A DNA stretch of 64,000 nt from Eublepharis macularius (taxonomy: Eukaryota; Chordata; Lepidosauria; Squamata; Eublepharidae), in the NCBI RefSeq assembly GCF_028583425.1, contig NC_072791.1:11117868-11181867 (forward strand), written 5' to 3'. Position 1 is the stretch's first letter. Each line of letters begins with the position of its first letter. The position numbers and the translations under genes were made by a program. Below the pieces are notes generated by a model, which was given only the letters and a program-made list of their open reading frames with translations, was not told the origin of the DNA and ran no database searches. This document shows, piece after piece, positions 31,661 to 42,879 of this stretch.

Positions 31661-32325
31661 TGTTGTTATTTATAGTCTGCCTTTTTCACTGAGATCCAAG
31701 GCAGATTACATACTGCAAGTGAATACAATATAATGGCTAGCTAGGACATTCATGGAGCAAAAATACAACATGATCAGTAGTTAGGACAGTCAATGAAAAC
31801 AGATATAATAGGGCATGATAGCTGCAAATTTGAAAAACTAGCAGAAAGCCGAACACATCGTTGAAATCCTTCTGAATTTAAAGTGTAAGTAATTAACATG
31901 AATGTCTTTAGCAATTTCAGACTACCAGTAGGAGCAGATCTACATCAGCAGACAGTACCCAGTAGCATAGTCTATAGTCCCTGTCCCTTACTGAGGCATC
32001 TTTCTGAGCTGTTCCTTATGATCAGATGAACAAAGCTGCCTTGGCGGAACATAGGGAGAGAGGCGATTTCACAGATATGAGGGGCCAAGGCCCTGAAGAG
32101 GCCATGTGATAGTCATGACCTTGAGCTGAGCCCAGTAACTGATGAAGTGACTGCAAGATGAGAGTGATATGCATGCTCTGTCTAGCTCCTGAGAGAAAAT
32201 GAGCTGCAGCGTTTTGCACCGCCTGGAGTCTCCAAGTTGACTTTAAGGGGAGACTTACGTAGAGTGAATTATAGTAGTCTAGTCTCAATGTTGCCGTAGC
32301 ATGAATCCAAGTGTCTAGATCAGCT
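31661..32325 (-). mobile_element. L2-type LINE 3' region
   Basis: 'gttttgcaccgcctggagtc' and 'ttatagtagtctagtctcaa' on the plus strand are the inverse of a common squamate L2-like 3' region. The T-rich start ('tatagtctgcctttttcact') is its inverted end. Confidence 0.6.
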
Positions 32326-32330
32326 GTGAG

Positions 32331-32656
32331 CCAAGCTACAAGTGACGAATCACGCTTGCCTGGCAAGTGAACAGACTCACATGTATTCCTCCCTGTTCAC
32401 TTGCCATTCACTTGCGCGCCGCTTGATCAAGTGAATGATGGCCAAGCTACAAGTGACAAAAGGTTGGACACTTGTCAGCTTCCCTCAAGTTTTGATGGGA
32501 AATGTAGGCATCTTGCAGCTTGGCTCTCCAACTGCTGTCCAATGGACTTTTCAACTGTCACTTGTCCAACATTCCGCCAAGCTGCCTACGTTTCCCATTA
32601 AAACTTGAGGGAAGCTGACAAGTGTCCAGCCTGTGCCTTTTGTCACTTGTAGTTCC
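32331..32656. mobile_element. Two stacked palindromic MITEs
   Basis: A partial copy ('agccaagctacaagtgacga', 32331-32439) is followed by a complete hairpin 32440-32656 with ends 'ggccaagctacaagtgac' and 'tgtcacttgtagttcc'. The arms carry 'gcttccctcaagttttgatg'. Confidence 0.8.
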
Positions 32657-32669
32657 ACACTCAGTGAGT

Positions 32670-33245
32670 TGTGGTAGGAGGCACATCTTCCAGGCTAATC
32701 TAAGTTGGGAGAGGGCCTGTTTTGCCGCTGCGCTTACTTGCTTCTTTGGATTCTTCTATTTTTAATTTTTTAAAGAATTTATTTTACTAAAACAATATGT
32801 ACAAATATGCCCAGTGTTAGAGATGGTGCTGCAGTCTGCACCAGCAGTGTGGTCCTAAGTCAGACAAATCTATATCCGTTGAAGTCACTGGGCGTAGAAC
32901 AGCATAACCCTTCTCGAGATTGACCTGTAAGGGACCAAAGTATATTTTCACTTGTGCCAGTTGGGAAAATCTGCCCAGCGCATTTTTATCATATCCATAC
33001 ATTTTTTATCATGCCTGTTGATGTGAGAGAACAAAAGATACCCAACATGCACATAATCAGTAGAGACTCTGGGACCATTTGGTACCTGACCAGGCCTGGA
33101 GGACCTTAAAGGAAGCTCCCTTGTTACAAAGACATTAGAGAGTTATTTGGGGGGGGGGGGGTGAAATAACATTTTTTGATGCCAGCAAGATATGGAGAAG
33201 GGGAGCTAACAGCTGCTTCTGGGAGCAGGCAGAAGCACCTTGATG
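32670..33245. other. Unassigned sequence
   Basis: No clear gene. Contains a long G run near 33150. Confidence 0.35.
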
Positions 33246-33430
33246 TATAGAATATCTATTAGTTTATTTGTATTTATTTAATTAAAAATCTCCCAGGTGG
33301 CTTACAAATACAGTAAAATACAACAAAAATCAACAGGGCGTTAAACTAAAAATTCAAACTGTGAAATCAATAGACCACAATAAAAATCATACCCTAAAAA
33401 TCAATAAAATATAATATTTCAGTGTTCGGA
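33246..33430 (-). mobile_element. L2-type LINE 3' tip
   Basis: 'tttgtatttatttaattaaa' and 'tctcccaggtggcttacaaa' are the inverted end of a LINE 3' region, with A-rich tandem wording. Confidence 0.6.
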
Positions 33431-33701
33431 ATAGGAAAAGCCATAGAGTTTTGTCTCAGTCATAGAGCATCACTTTGATGGACATGTCAGTGATGTGATG
33501 TCACTTCCAGGTATTTGCTGGAAATGACACCCTGCCATTGGCACAAGGCCATTTTTTCCCCTTGCTTACCGAAGGTCAGTAGGCAACAGAGGAGGAAGTA
33601 GAAGACCTAGTCTCGTTAACTGGGAGCATCCACATTCAGAGATAGAAAACCTCAAAAAATAGAAACGTCCATGTTCAGGAGCAGAAAACCACTGAATATA
33701 A

Positions 33702-33904
33702 GAGCCAAACTTCAAGTGACGCCTGACACAGGTTAGACACTTGTTAGCTTCCCTCAAGTTTTGATGGGAAACGTAGGCATCTTGGTCTTGCAGCTGTAAT
33801 GGAGAGCCAAGCTGTAAAACCAGGACACCTACATTTCCCATCAAAACTTAAGGTAAGCTGGCATGTGTCCAACCTGTGTGAGGCGTCACTAGTAGCTTGG
33901 CTCT
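33702..33904. mobile_element. Palindromic MITE (agccaag...cttggct family)
   Basis: Left 'gagccaaacttcaagtgacg' and right 'gtcactagtagcttggctct' ends. Inner arms 'ttccctcaagttttgatggg' and the inverse 'cccatcaaaacttaaggtaa'. Confidence 0.8.
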
Positions 33905-34386
33905 CAGTTCTAGGTGGCAATGCTGGGGGAAGGCCTCAGCCTCTATGCCACTCCCCCACCACACCATTTCTTATTGTTCTAATTCAAAGATTAGTTAAAT
34001 AAACTCCAAGGGTGTTCCTGCCTCTGTATTCTACCTGTATATCGTGCTTTTTCTTCCAAGGGAACCAACCCAGGTAAGCAGTAGGCCCTGGAACTTGTCA
34101 CCCCTAAGAGAAGTGGGCTGAGCACAAGGTTGTCTACGTTTATCTTTTCCTGCTTCCAAGGAGCTCGGGGTCCCATACATTCCCATACTCCACCCCATTT
34201 TACTCTATGGACTGCAGGAAGGTTTCCTACAACTGGATCTGATGCTATAAGGTATGGGCCTACTGGCACACGGTAAGCAAACTGTCACATGGCAAATGAC
34301 TAGAACAGACACAGAAAATCGGCCCCTTGTGTTGGGCTTTTGCAGATCAGGAGTCATTTGAGCTAGAAAATTAGCCTTGTTTCATG

Positions 34387-34925
34387 TAATAACAACAACA
34401 ACATTCGATTTATATAACGCCCTTCAGGACAACTGAACACCCACCCAAAGTGGTTTACAAAATATGTTAAATCAGGGCTTTTTTTCAGCAGGAACGCGGT
34501 GGAACGAGTTCTGGCACCTCTTTAAAAAGGTTACATGGCCTGTGGCCCCGCCCCCTGATCTCCAGGCAGAGGGGAGTTTAGATCACCCTCTGAGCTGTGG
34601 AGGTGGAGATCAGGGGGCGGGGCCACTGGCCATGTGACCATTTTCGCCGAGGGCAATTTAAACTTTAAAAAACTCCCCCTTGTTCCAGCTGACCCAAAGT
34701 GACGTCATTGTGTGGTCCTGAGTTCCACCACCTCTTTTCCCAGAAAAAAAGCCCTGATGTTAATATTATCCCCACAATAATCACCCTGTGATGTGGGTGG
34801 GGCTGAGAGAGCTCTGAGGGAGCTGTGACTGACCCAAGATCACCCAGCAGGCTTCAAGCGGTGGAGTGGGGAATCAAACCAGATTAGAGTTTTGCAGCTC
34901 TTAACTACTACACCAAACTGGCTCT
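34387..34925 (-). repeat. Sauria-type SINE interrupted by a hAT MITE
   Basis: Tail 'cgatttatataacgcccttc' at 34407-34426, head 'ctacaccaaactggctct' near 34908-34925. The body is split at 34473. Confidence 0.88.
34473..34756. mobile_element. hAT-type MITE with CAGGGCTTTTTTTC termini
   Basis: Inverted ends CAGGGCTTTTTTTC and AAAAAAAGCCCTG. The target 'atgttaat' is duplicated on both sides with a one-base slip at the left. Same family as 55419-55744. Confidence 0.88.
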
Positions 34926-35034
34926 TAACCAGCCCATTCGCCATTTTACAACCTCTTTTCCTACCTCCAGTGGAACGAACTGTTCTTCCCCTGTAAGAAC
35001 AGAAAAGGAAAAGCTGCCCATAAATGATTCTTAC

Positions 35035-35140
35035 CTGCAACTCCCACCCTCCCTCACTTTGTTTCTGCATCAGGTGATGCCTAAACGCTTCCGATTTACC
35101 ACTGTCTTCAGCCTCCATTTTCTCTGGCAGTTTTGGCAAC
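35035..35140 (-). CDS. Possible KIF6 C-terminal exon
   Basis: The minus strand reads ELPKLPEKMEAEDSGKSEAF, then RHHLMQKQSEGGWELQ, and is followed immediately by a good donor GTAAGA at 35034. The ending KQSEGGWELQ resembles the human KIF6 tail around NKSSGGWEVQ, as I recall it. KIF6 lies beside KCNK16 on the same strand in human, upstream as here. The 5' edge of the exon is uncertain: 'ttgaaaggag' is a weak acceptor, and an in-frame stop lies 21 bases before the first Pro codon. KIF6 is a kinesin motor; this would be its non-motor tail. It could also be a chance open stretch. Confidence 0.35.
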
Positions 35141-35340
35141 TCCTTTCAACCATGTAACTATTAGGGAGGGACAGCCTATCAGCCCCAAGAGCCTCTGTGA
35201 AGTCATGGGTACATAACCCTCTTTTGTGAGTGTCCCCCCAGACCTCTGTGAGGTCACTCTGGACCGGTTGGGCTGCTTAAAAGCCTCTAGACCTAAGAAA
35301 GAGGGTCCCGTAAAAGGGCAGGAAGACACATGATAAAACA

Positions 35341-36266
35341 GCTTTGTTTAAGTTGAGGGACATGGGTCTCTTTGGCCCCTAAACAGGCGATCTTCTAGAA
35401 ACCCCAGAGGGAAGAAAACATAATGTAAGAAATAAACATCTTTCAAAGATTTTCCTAGGGATTTACCCAGGAATACTTATGCTTTTGTACAGTGGAAATA
35501 AACATCTCATAAGAAGAATCATGCTACTACCTTTCAAGTTCTATTTTATAATCTCTTTCAAAAGCTGAGGATATTATTCATGGTATCAGACTACTCGACA
35601 GTGTATTAGTTATATGGCCTTGGGCAAGTCAGGATCACTCAGGTTCTGTTTCCGTTCTCTAGGATGGAATAAAGGCCTGAACTTGATAGACGAGACAGAG
35701 TTAATAAATTGCCTGGCATAACAAAATACTATGTAAAAGAAAGCCACCGTTTCCAGAACCTATTGTCTGCTACTCGGTAATGCAGCAGACTCAAAAAAAA
35801 AAAAATTGCTTGTCCGGGCAAGAATTGAATTTCAAGGTATACTTGATAGCGTTCTAATGGATGAAATGAAATGAAGGAAGAAAAAAAACTGTGAAATGTA
35901 TGATTTACTTGGTATTTCTGTTTTCCTCACAGCTATATTCAAGATGTTGGGTTTTCTTTCTGTTAAGGATTATTTAAATCCAAACAATTACAAAGCTCTA
36001 ATTCATTGTCCCCATGGGCATAGTAGTGTCTGTGTTTCCTATTTCATAGCCTACTTGCTTAAACTGGGTCTTGAATAAATCAGGAAAAAATGGTCTTTCA
36101 GGTCATTTCCTCCAAGCTAACTGTGAGAGCTCTGAGTTCATCACAGCCAGGCGCCCTTGGCTTGACGTTCCAGACAAGACTTTCTTATGTCTCTGGGTAT
36201 GGCAGCCTCTCCTCCATTCTCTGACATCATGTAATCTTTCTGGGTCCACAGGTTTCTACTAGAGGT
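35341..36266. other. Unassigned sequence
   Basis: No recognised exon or repeat. 'cttcaagttctattttataa' and neighbours look single-copy. The segment after 'ttctgttttcctcacag' (35933) has an acceptor-like start but an unrecognised translation. Confidence 0.35.
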
Positions 36267-36267
36267 G

Positions 36268-36640
36268 GGCACGAATCCAATTACGACCCAAAAAGATGCA
36301 CGAACCAGGCCAGTTCATGGTTCGCGAACCATGGATCATGGAAGCTCCTTTCTACGAACTTTCACAAACTGGTTACTGGTTCGGGTTCGTTTGGGTCATA
36401 TTGGGAAAGGGACAGTTTAAATAGCCATTTCCCAGAGGAAATGGTCATTTAAACTTTTCCTGCAGCATGCAAGCGGCAGGTCCCTTTAAACTATCAATTG
36501 GCAGGTGGTGAGGGGGGATAGTTTAAAGAGACCTGCCGCTTGCAAGCAGCATGGCCCTTTAAACGGCCCACAAACCCCAGTGTGGGCTGGGGTTTGGGCA
36601 GTTTAAAGGGACCTGCCACCAGCCGTTTTTGGGCCGGACT
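36268..36640. mobile_element. Partial hAT-type element (tagaggtgggcacgaa terminus)
   Basis: The terminus resembles the complete hAT element at 52631 (tagacatgggcacgaac) and the interior has 'gtttaaagggacctgcc' repeats in both orientations. The other terminus was not found; it joins a BovB fragment. Confidence 0.55.
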
Positions 36641-36800
36641 TTTCCTGAGACTCTTTTCTTCTCATGATGTGACCAAGGTACGATAGCCTCAGTTTTGTCA
36701 TTTTAGCTTCTAGGGAGAATTCAGGCTTGATTTGATCTAGTATCCACTTAATTGCGTATTTGGCCTCCATGCTATCTGCAAAATTCTCCTCCAGCACCAC
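36640..36800 (-). pseudogene. RTE-BovB ORF2 fragment
   Basis: Residues WILDQIKPEFSLEAKMTKLR and LSYLGHIMRRKESQEK match the C-terminal part of BovB reverse transcriptase (SILKEI-PEYSLE...YFGHLMRRxDSLEK in ruminants). Confidence 0.8.
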
Positions 36801-37431
36801 ATTTCAAATGAATCAATTTTTTTCCTGTCAGCTTTCTTCACCATCTAACTTTCCCATCCATCGTGATAAAGAATAGATGTTATTTTTTCCCCTATGTTGT
36901 GTCATTATTTATTTAAAACTCTTTTTTAAAAAACTTTTGTTACCTCAGAGGCGGAGAGCTTCATTATCTGCATCCAGGGATTAATGTACTATTTAAACAT
37001 AGAACACTCAGGCAGGCCTCTAAAACAAATAAGAAGAAAAAAAGGGGGGTGAACATTCTTCCCTTTAAACTTAACTTGTTGTGTCTTAGGGTTTGATGCA
37101 AGTTTCAGGCTTTCAGCCTTCTTAGCATTTCCTGACAAAAAAGTAAAATCCCGTACCTAGGCTCCAATGCCCAAGCTGTGTTCCTTACCCAAATACTTCA
37201 TCAAAACAATATGACCAGGGTTGCTTAGCCACTTCTCGCTGGGATTACAGTTCCTTTACAGATGTCAGGCAAGACCTTCAAACCACAAATGGCTGATTGT
37301 CTTTTGAAGGTCTGAAGGTGGACTTCAAATGTTCTGCAGATGTATCTTTACACTACTTTCTCTACCTCTGTCATTCAGCCATCATCTTTGTTACATGTTT
37401 TTAAAAAAATAATTTTAAAGGGAAACATTTA

Positions 37432-37550
37432 AAGAGGCCCAGTATGGTATAGTGGTTAGAGTATCAGACTAGAATCTGGGAGATCCAGGTTCGAATCCCT
37501 GCTCTGCCGTGAAAGCTCGCTGGGTGACTTTGGGCCAGTCATACAGTTTT
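37432..37550 (+). repeat. tRNA-headed SINE, 5' part
   Basis: 'gtatagtggttagagtatca' and 'gatccaggttcgaatccct' are tRNA-like box A and box B. 'ttgggccagtcat' follows. Confidence 0.8.
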
Positions 37551-37599
37551 AAATATATTTAAAACATTTTGTAGTGGGAGGCCTAGCAACCTTAACAGA

Positions 37600-37755
37600 A
37601 GGTCACAGATTCAACCCACAACATCTCCAGTTAAGGAACAGCTCAGAGATGGTGTGAAGGACCTGTGCTGTGCTCCCGCCTGTCTGACTAAACATTATTG
37701 CCTTCAATGGACTAAAGGTCTGATTCAGGATAAGGCAGCTTCATGTGTGTACATT
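37600..37755 (+). repeat. tRNA-derived SINE, 3' half
   Basis: 'cacaacatctccagttaagg' and 'ggtctgattcaggataaggc' plus 'agcttcatgtgtg' match the tail of the SINE at 20044-20190. Confidence 0.7.
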
Positions 37756-38309
37756 TGTGGCTGGAGACCCAGCTTTGTCAGTTTGTGACACAGCCCAGGG
37801 AGGGGATAATTGAGGCAACAGGAAGGGGGAAAGAAGGAACCTTTTCACCTTCTTGCCTCAGAAATGTCTAGCGGCTTCATAAAAAGCATTTGTGATTTGC
37901 TCTTTGCTGAGTAGCAAGCTTTGTGCAATATTCAAAGGTGATGTGAAGCAGAGGTGGGGAGAGGCGGTTGTGAAAGGAAAGCTGAAGAATTAGAGGAAAG
38001 GGGTAAATTGGATGCAGGGGAAGTGTTGACCCACCTGTGGATCTTCAGTTGCAGGTCTTAGCAGCAACAGAGTAGAAGATGCTGCAGAATCTCTGGCAAG
38101 GAAAAGCTGCCCCACCTGGTGAAATCCTCCCACGCTAGGAGCCACCGCTAATGAATGTGTGAGGCAACGTTAATACAGAAATTCCAGGCAGGGAAGATCA
38201 CAAAACCTGAGGCAATCTTGGATTCAGGTTAGCTACCAGGTGGAGTTACTAATTGCAGGGCAGGAGGTGTTTCTTTTTAGCTCTCTCCCCCCACCCCTTC
38301 TTTTTGTGG

Positions 38310-39195
38310 ATGTTGACCTCACTGCCTCGCAGCAGGAAGTCCTAATACAGGAAGGGGACTATGACATAATAGGCATTACTGAAACTTAGTGGAATGACAC
38401 AATTGAAATACTAGGATTGAGGGATACAACTTGTTCAAAACAGATAGACGAGTAAGGAAAAGAGGACGAGTAGCATTATATGTAAAGGATATATATACTT
38501 GTGAGGAAATACATGTATCTGAGCATGGAAATTCAGTTGAGAGTCTCTGGGTAAAAATAAAAAAAATAAGAAATAATGGTGATATTATAGTGGGGGTCTG
38601 CTACAGACCCCCAATTCAAGCAGAGGACTTGCATGAGAAACTCCTAGAACAAATTACAAAGTTCACAAAGAGATAGGACACAGTGGGCATGGGAGATTTC
38701 AAATACCCGGATATCTGTTGGAAGTTTAACTCTGCAAAAAATGAAAAGTCAAATTCCTGATTTGTCTTGCTGACAACTTCATTTTTCAGAAAATAGAGAG
38801 GGAAACAAGGAGTTCTGCTATCTTGGACTTGATTCTCACCAACAGGGAAAAACTGGTTGACAAGGTGAAAGTAGTGGGCACCCTGGGTGGGCATGACCAT
38901 AAAATTTTGGAATTCACAGCCTTTGGGAAGGGAAAAGCTGTACGTAGTCAGACATAGAGGTTGGACTTCAGGAAAGCAAAATTTAACAAACTGAAGGCTA
39001 TGCTGGATAGACTGGCATGGTCAGAAATACTTAAGAAGAAGGGAGTTCAAGAGGGGTGGGAGTTTCTTAAAAGCGAAATATTGAAAGCACAATCACAAAC
39101 CATTCCTATTAGAAGGAAAAACAGGAGGAGCTTAAAGAAGCCGAGGTGGCTCCATAAACAGCTTTCTAATAAATTGAGAAATAAAAAAAGACTCA
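38310..39195 (+). mobile_element. CR1 LINE, endonuclease part
   Basis: Fragmented ORF2: YDIIGITET, LFKTDRRVRKRGRVALYVKD, SVESLWVKIKK, IIVGVCYRPP, VGMGDFKYPDICW and ILDLILTNREKLVDKVKVVG. This is the apurinic-type endonuclease of CR1. Frames shift several times. It continues after an interruption at 40350. Confidence 0.9.
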
Positions 39196-39199
39196 TTTA

Positions 39200-40345
39200 G
39201 GAAATGGAAGGAGGGCCTTATTGTTACTGGAATTGGTCTCCTTGTGAGTAGAGGGAATTAGTGGCAAGGAGGAAGGCCATGTGAGAGGGGTAACAACAGG
39301 ATACTCCACCAATTTTTACGGGGTCCCCTCCCCAAGGCAACAGATGAGACTGGTGATCTTAAATAAAAGAGTATTTTTATTTAAAGGAGAAAATGCACAC
39401 ACACAAAAAGTAATAAATGGTTTGCACAAGCACACAGAGTCCTAGGAAATTAGCCAGAGGTTGGAATAGAGTGAGTGATTCAGGGTATAATTACCTATCC
39501 AGGAAGTGGGGCTGGTCCACAGAGGAAGAGAGCTTCAAACGTCTTGCATCTTCAGCCAGGGAGGAGGGTTCAGAGAAAGAGAGACTCTGAGGGCACTACG
39601 CTGGGTAAGTGTGTACAATTTGAATGGGGCAACAGCCCTGGTTCTGGCAAAACATGTTCTGAGGCTGGGGAGCCCCCTTTCTCAACCATTGGGACAAAGA
39701 CCTTAAAGGTCATCTCCTGGGAATGACAAAGATTGGATTACGTTTGATTGCTGCTACCGGGGTGGAACAAAAGAGTAAGATAGGATTATCCTGGGGCTAG
39801 ACTAAGAAGCGGTTGCTAATTAACGTCCCTGGAGCCAGGCTGATGAATTTAGATCTCGATGTATTGTCGAAGGCTTTCACGGCCGGAGAACGATGGTTGT
39901 TGGGGGTTTTCCGGGCTGTATTGCCGTGGTCTTGGCATTGTAGTTCCTGACGTTTCGCCAGCAGCTGTGGCTGGCATCTTCAGAGGTGTAGCACCAAAAG
40001 ACAGAGATCTCTCAGTGTCCTGTCTCTCTGTCTTTTGGTGCTACACCTCTGAAGATGCCAGCCACAGCTGCTGGCGAAACGTCAGGAACTACAATGCCAA
40101 GACCACGGCAATACAGCCCGGAAAACCCCCAACAACCAATTTAGATCTCGATTACATGTTTTCAGGAAGAAACTACAAACTTATCAGTGCTGATTGATGG
40201 CCCATCGATTGTAGGATAGGAATCAATCATGGAGGAGGGGAGATTGGAATGCTGCATTAATTCAGGGCCCTGTGATTTTTATATTACTCACAGGCCTGTA
40301 TCAAACAGAGGCCGGGGCTGACTGCTTACATTATAACCAATGATG
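39200..40345. mobile_element. ~1.1-kb insertion within CR1, unidentified family
   Basis: The CR1 reading is interrupted between 'agactcatttaggaaatgga' and 'gtagggacagtgttagaaaa'. The inserted DNA ('ttttacggggtcccctcccc', 'aataaaagagtatttttatt') is not CR1 and has no ORF; it could be an LTR-like element. It was itself hit by the hairpin at 39861. Confidence 0.5.
39861..40137. mobile_element. Solo Penelope terminal-repeat hairpin (family A)
   Basis: 277-bp palindrome: 'gtattgccgtggtcttggca', 'gacgtttcgccagcagctgt' and 'ggtgtagcaccaaaagacag' recur inverted. A 15-bp duplication aatttagatctcgat lies at 39846-39860 and 40138-40152. No internal sequence. Confidence 0.93.
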
Positions 40346-40349
40346 AATA

Positions 40350-40870
40350 TAAACTAATAACCAATGCTTGTAGGGACAGTGTTAGAAAAGCTAACACTTA
40401 TGAGCTTAGGTTAGCAAGAGATGCTAAAAACAACAAAAAATTTGCTTATGTTCAAAGTAACAAAAAGAGTAAGGACATGGTAGGCCCATTGCAGGGACGG
40501 GGAAGTGAAATTGTAACCGGCGATGAAGAGAGGGCAGAACTACTCAATTTCTACTTTTCCTCAGTCTTCTCCTGCGAGGGAGATGGTGCTCAACATGGCA
40601 ATAACAGAACACACGATGGGGGAAGGGAGTTACAGCCTAGGATCAGCATAGAGGTAGTACGTAAACACCTAGTTTCTTTAAATGGAACTATGTCCTCAGG
40701 GCCTGATGAATTGCACCAAAGGGTACTAAAAGAACTTGCAGGTGTAATTTCTGAGCCTCTGTCCATTTTTGAGAATTCTTGGAGATCAAGCGAGATGCCA
40801 GAAGATTGGAGGCGGGCAAATGTTGTCCCCATCTTCAAGAAGGGGAAAAAGGAGGATCCAGGTCAGGTTC
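40350..40870 (+). mobile_element. CR1 LINE, continuation (linker and RT start)
   Basis: GNEIVTGDEERAELLNFYFS-like codons, SGPDELHQRVLKELAGVISE, PLSIFENSWRSSEMPEDWRR and ANVVPIFKKGKKEDPG are CR1 reverse transcriptase. Homology stops at about 40866. Confidence 0.9.
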
Positions 40871-41005
40871 AAACTCCGACATCTCCAGCTAAAAGAATGA
40901 TTTGACTTCATGTATCATTACCATCCATCTTCTGACTTTCTTCTACCTGGATTTCAGGAAGTAGATTCTTCAATGTGAAATCTCATGTTACGCTATGCCA
41001 CAGGC

Positions 41006-41203
41006 AGAACAACAGAATTGGAGTCCAGTGGCACCTTGGAGACCAACAAGTTGTTCAGACATAAGCTTCTGAGAGTCAGAGCTCCCTTCTTGATACCAAA
41101 AGGGATATCTGGTATTTGAAAATAGGAGCTGACTCTCAAAAGTTTATACCTGAACATGTTGCTGCTCTCTAAGGTGTCATTGGACTCAAATTCTGCTGTT
41201 CTA
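41006..41203. mobile_element. Penelope-like terminal-repeat hairpin (family C)
   Basis: 'gaattggagtccagtggcac' and 'cataagcttctgagagtcag' recur inverted at the right ('gactctcaaaagtttatacc', 'tcattggactcaaattctgc'). Same family as the split copy at 361-1078. Confidence 0.85.
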
Positions 41204-41259
41204 CTGCAAGTCAACATGGTTACCCACCTAAAATTATGCCACAGGAAGTCTTTAAGTGG

Positions 41260-41475
41260 TTACCAAATTCTTACTGTAACAGATAGGAATGACTTTCCCA
41301 CCTTCGTTCAAATCTCCACTCAGAAGTTCACTGGTAACTTTGGGCCAGTCATTCACTCTCAGGCTAACTTACCTCACAGGATAGTTGTGAGAATAAAACG
41401 GGGAAGAAGAGAACAACATAAGCTACTTTGGGTCACCGCTGGGGAGAAAGGCAGGATCTAAATGAAGTAAATTAT
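41260..41475 (+). repeat. tRNA-type SINE, 3' half
   Basis: 'aactttgggccagtcattca', 'cctcacaggatagttgtgag' and 'aggcaggatctaaatgaagt'. Confidence 0.7.
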
Positions 41476-42440
41476 ATAGCTGAAAAGGAGGGGCAGATAA
41501 AAGATAGGTTGGTTGTGGGTGGGAAGAAGGAAACAAGGGAAGGTGAGAATATGGGGGCTACCAAGAACAAGGAAAGAAAAAATTGTGTGTGTTGGGGGGG
41601 AATACAAGGGAAAGTGACGTGCCCTTTGCAAGTCTTTGTATGCTCCCCATCATGCAACTGGGCATGGCTGGCACTGTGCAACTGAGCCCAGCCTGATTCT
41701 GCAACTGGCACTGTGTAACTCACCCATAGTTTTCTGGGGAGAGGCTGCCAGAGGAGGGAACAAGGGAAAGCTGGATGGGGAGATAAAGATAGGTTGGCTG
41801 GTGGTTGGGAAGGAGAGAAGGAAGCTGGAAAAGAAGAAGAGAGGCTACGGAGTTGCCAGTGAAGGGAAAGAGGAAATACTGGGAGAAGGGAAAGTGAGAT
41901 ACCCCCTGCAAGTTTTTGCATGTCCCCTACTTGTATTACCTCTGATACTCAGTGCTTTGTTTCAGATTGTTGTAATCCTAGTCTGATGACATTGCTTATG
42001 AGAGATCTCATCCTGTTGATGGCATTGACACACTAGGTAATCTACCTTTAATCTCAGTGAGAAAGGCAGGTTATAAATAATGCAAATACATTTCTCAGTT
42101 GGGCGCACAGAATTCCTCCATCGTATGCTGAAAACATGTAGCACCTGCATTCAACAGCAGGTGGCAGCATTTAACCAGAAAGATGGCCAGGGTTTTGTGT
42201 TGGACACCAGATTTTCCAAATGCATTTCATTCATTAATTTAATTGCAATGAATAAAGCATGTATTTTATTTGCTGCAGTATAGTGAGTGAAAGAGTCTAT
42301 ATGGCCATGGCTATAACATGTTAGGGATGCAACATTATCAAATTCAGTTGATTAAAATAATCTTGATCAATTAAAATCTCGTACTGTCTTTGTCAGCCGC
42401 TGAGCCAACCCGTCAAATTTGTATGCCCTACTAATTCTCT
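41476..42440. other. Purine-rich and unassigned sequence
   Basis: Two imperfect direct repeats of about 230 bp (41476-41720 and 41725-41960) share 'gataggttggttgtgggtgg' / 'gataggttggctggtggttg' and 'ccctttgcaagtctttgtat' / 'ccccctgcaagtttttgcat'. No gene. Confidence 0.5.
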
Positions 42441-42446
42441 TCGGAG

Positions 42447-42868
42447 CAGGGATCATTTCGTAGAAAAAGAGCTGGAGGAACTCATTAGCATATGCCACGC
42501 CCCTTGCCATCACCGGAAGTGTGTCATTAGCATAACTGATTTGCATATGCCACACCCCCAGACATCACCTATACTGGCTGTTTTGGACCCAATCCTGGCC
42601 ATTCAGTGCCAAAATTGGGCCCAAAATGGCAAAAAGGGACTGAAAATGGCCGAAAAGGAGCCCAAAATGGTCAGGATTGGGCCGCTTCTGAGTGGGAGAG
42701 TGATCCACCACCCGTCAGAGGCCCAATCTGGGCCATTTCGGCGCCAATCCAGGATGAAATGGGCCCAAAATGGCCGAGAGTCAGGTGGGCAGGGCCACCT
42801 GACATGTGACCTCTTTGGGGAACTGCCAGAACTGCGTTCCAGCGCATTCCCCCTCGAAATGAGCCCTG
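42447..42868. mobile_element. hAT-type MITE (CAGGGATCATTTCG termini)
   Basis: Inverted ends CAGGGATCATTTCG and CGAAATGAGCCCTG. Flanks CTTCGGAG and CTTTGGAG form an 8-bp duplication with one mismatch. The interior has repeated 'caaaatgg' words. Confidence 0.85.
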
Positions 42869-42879
42869 CTTTGGAGACT

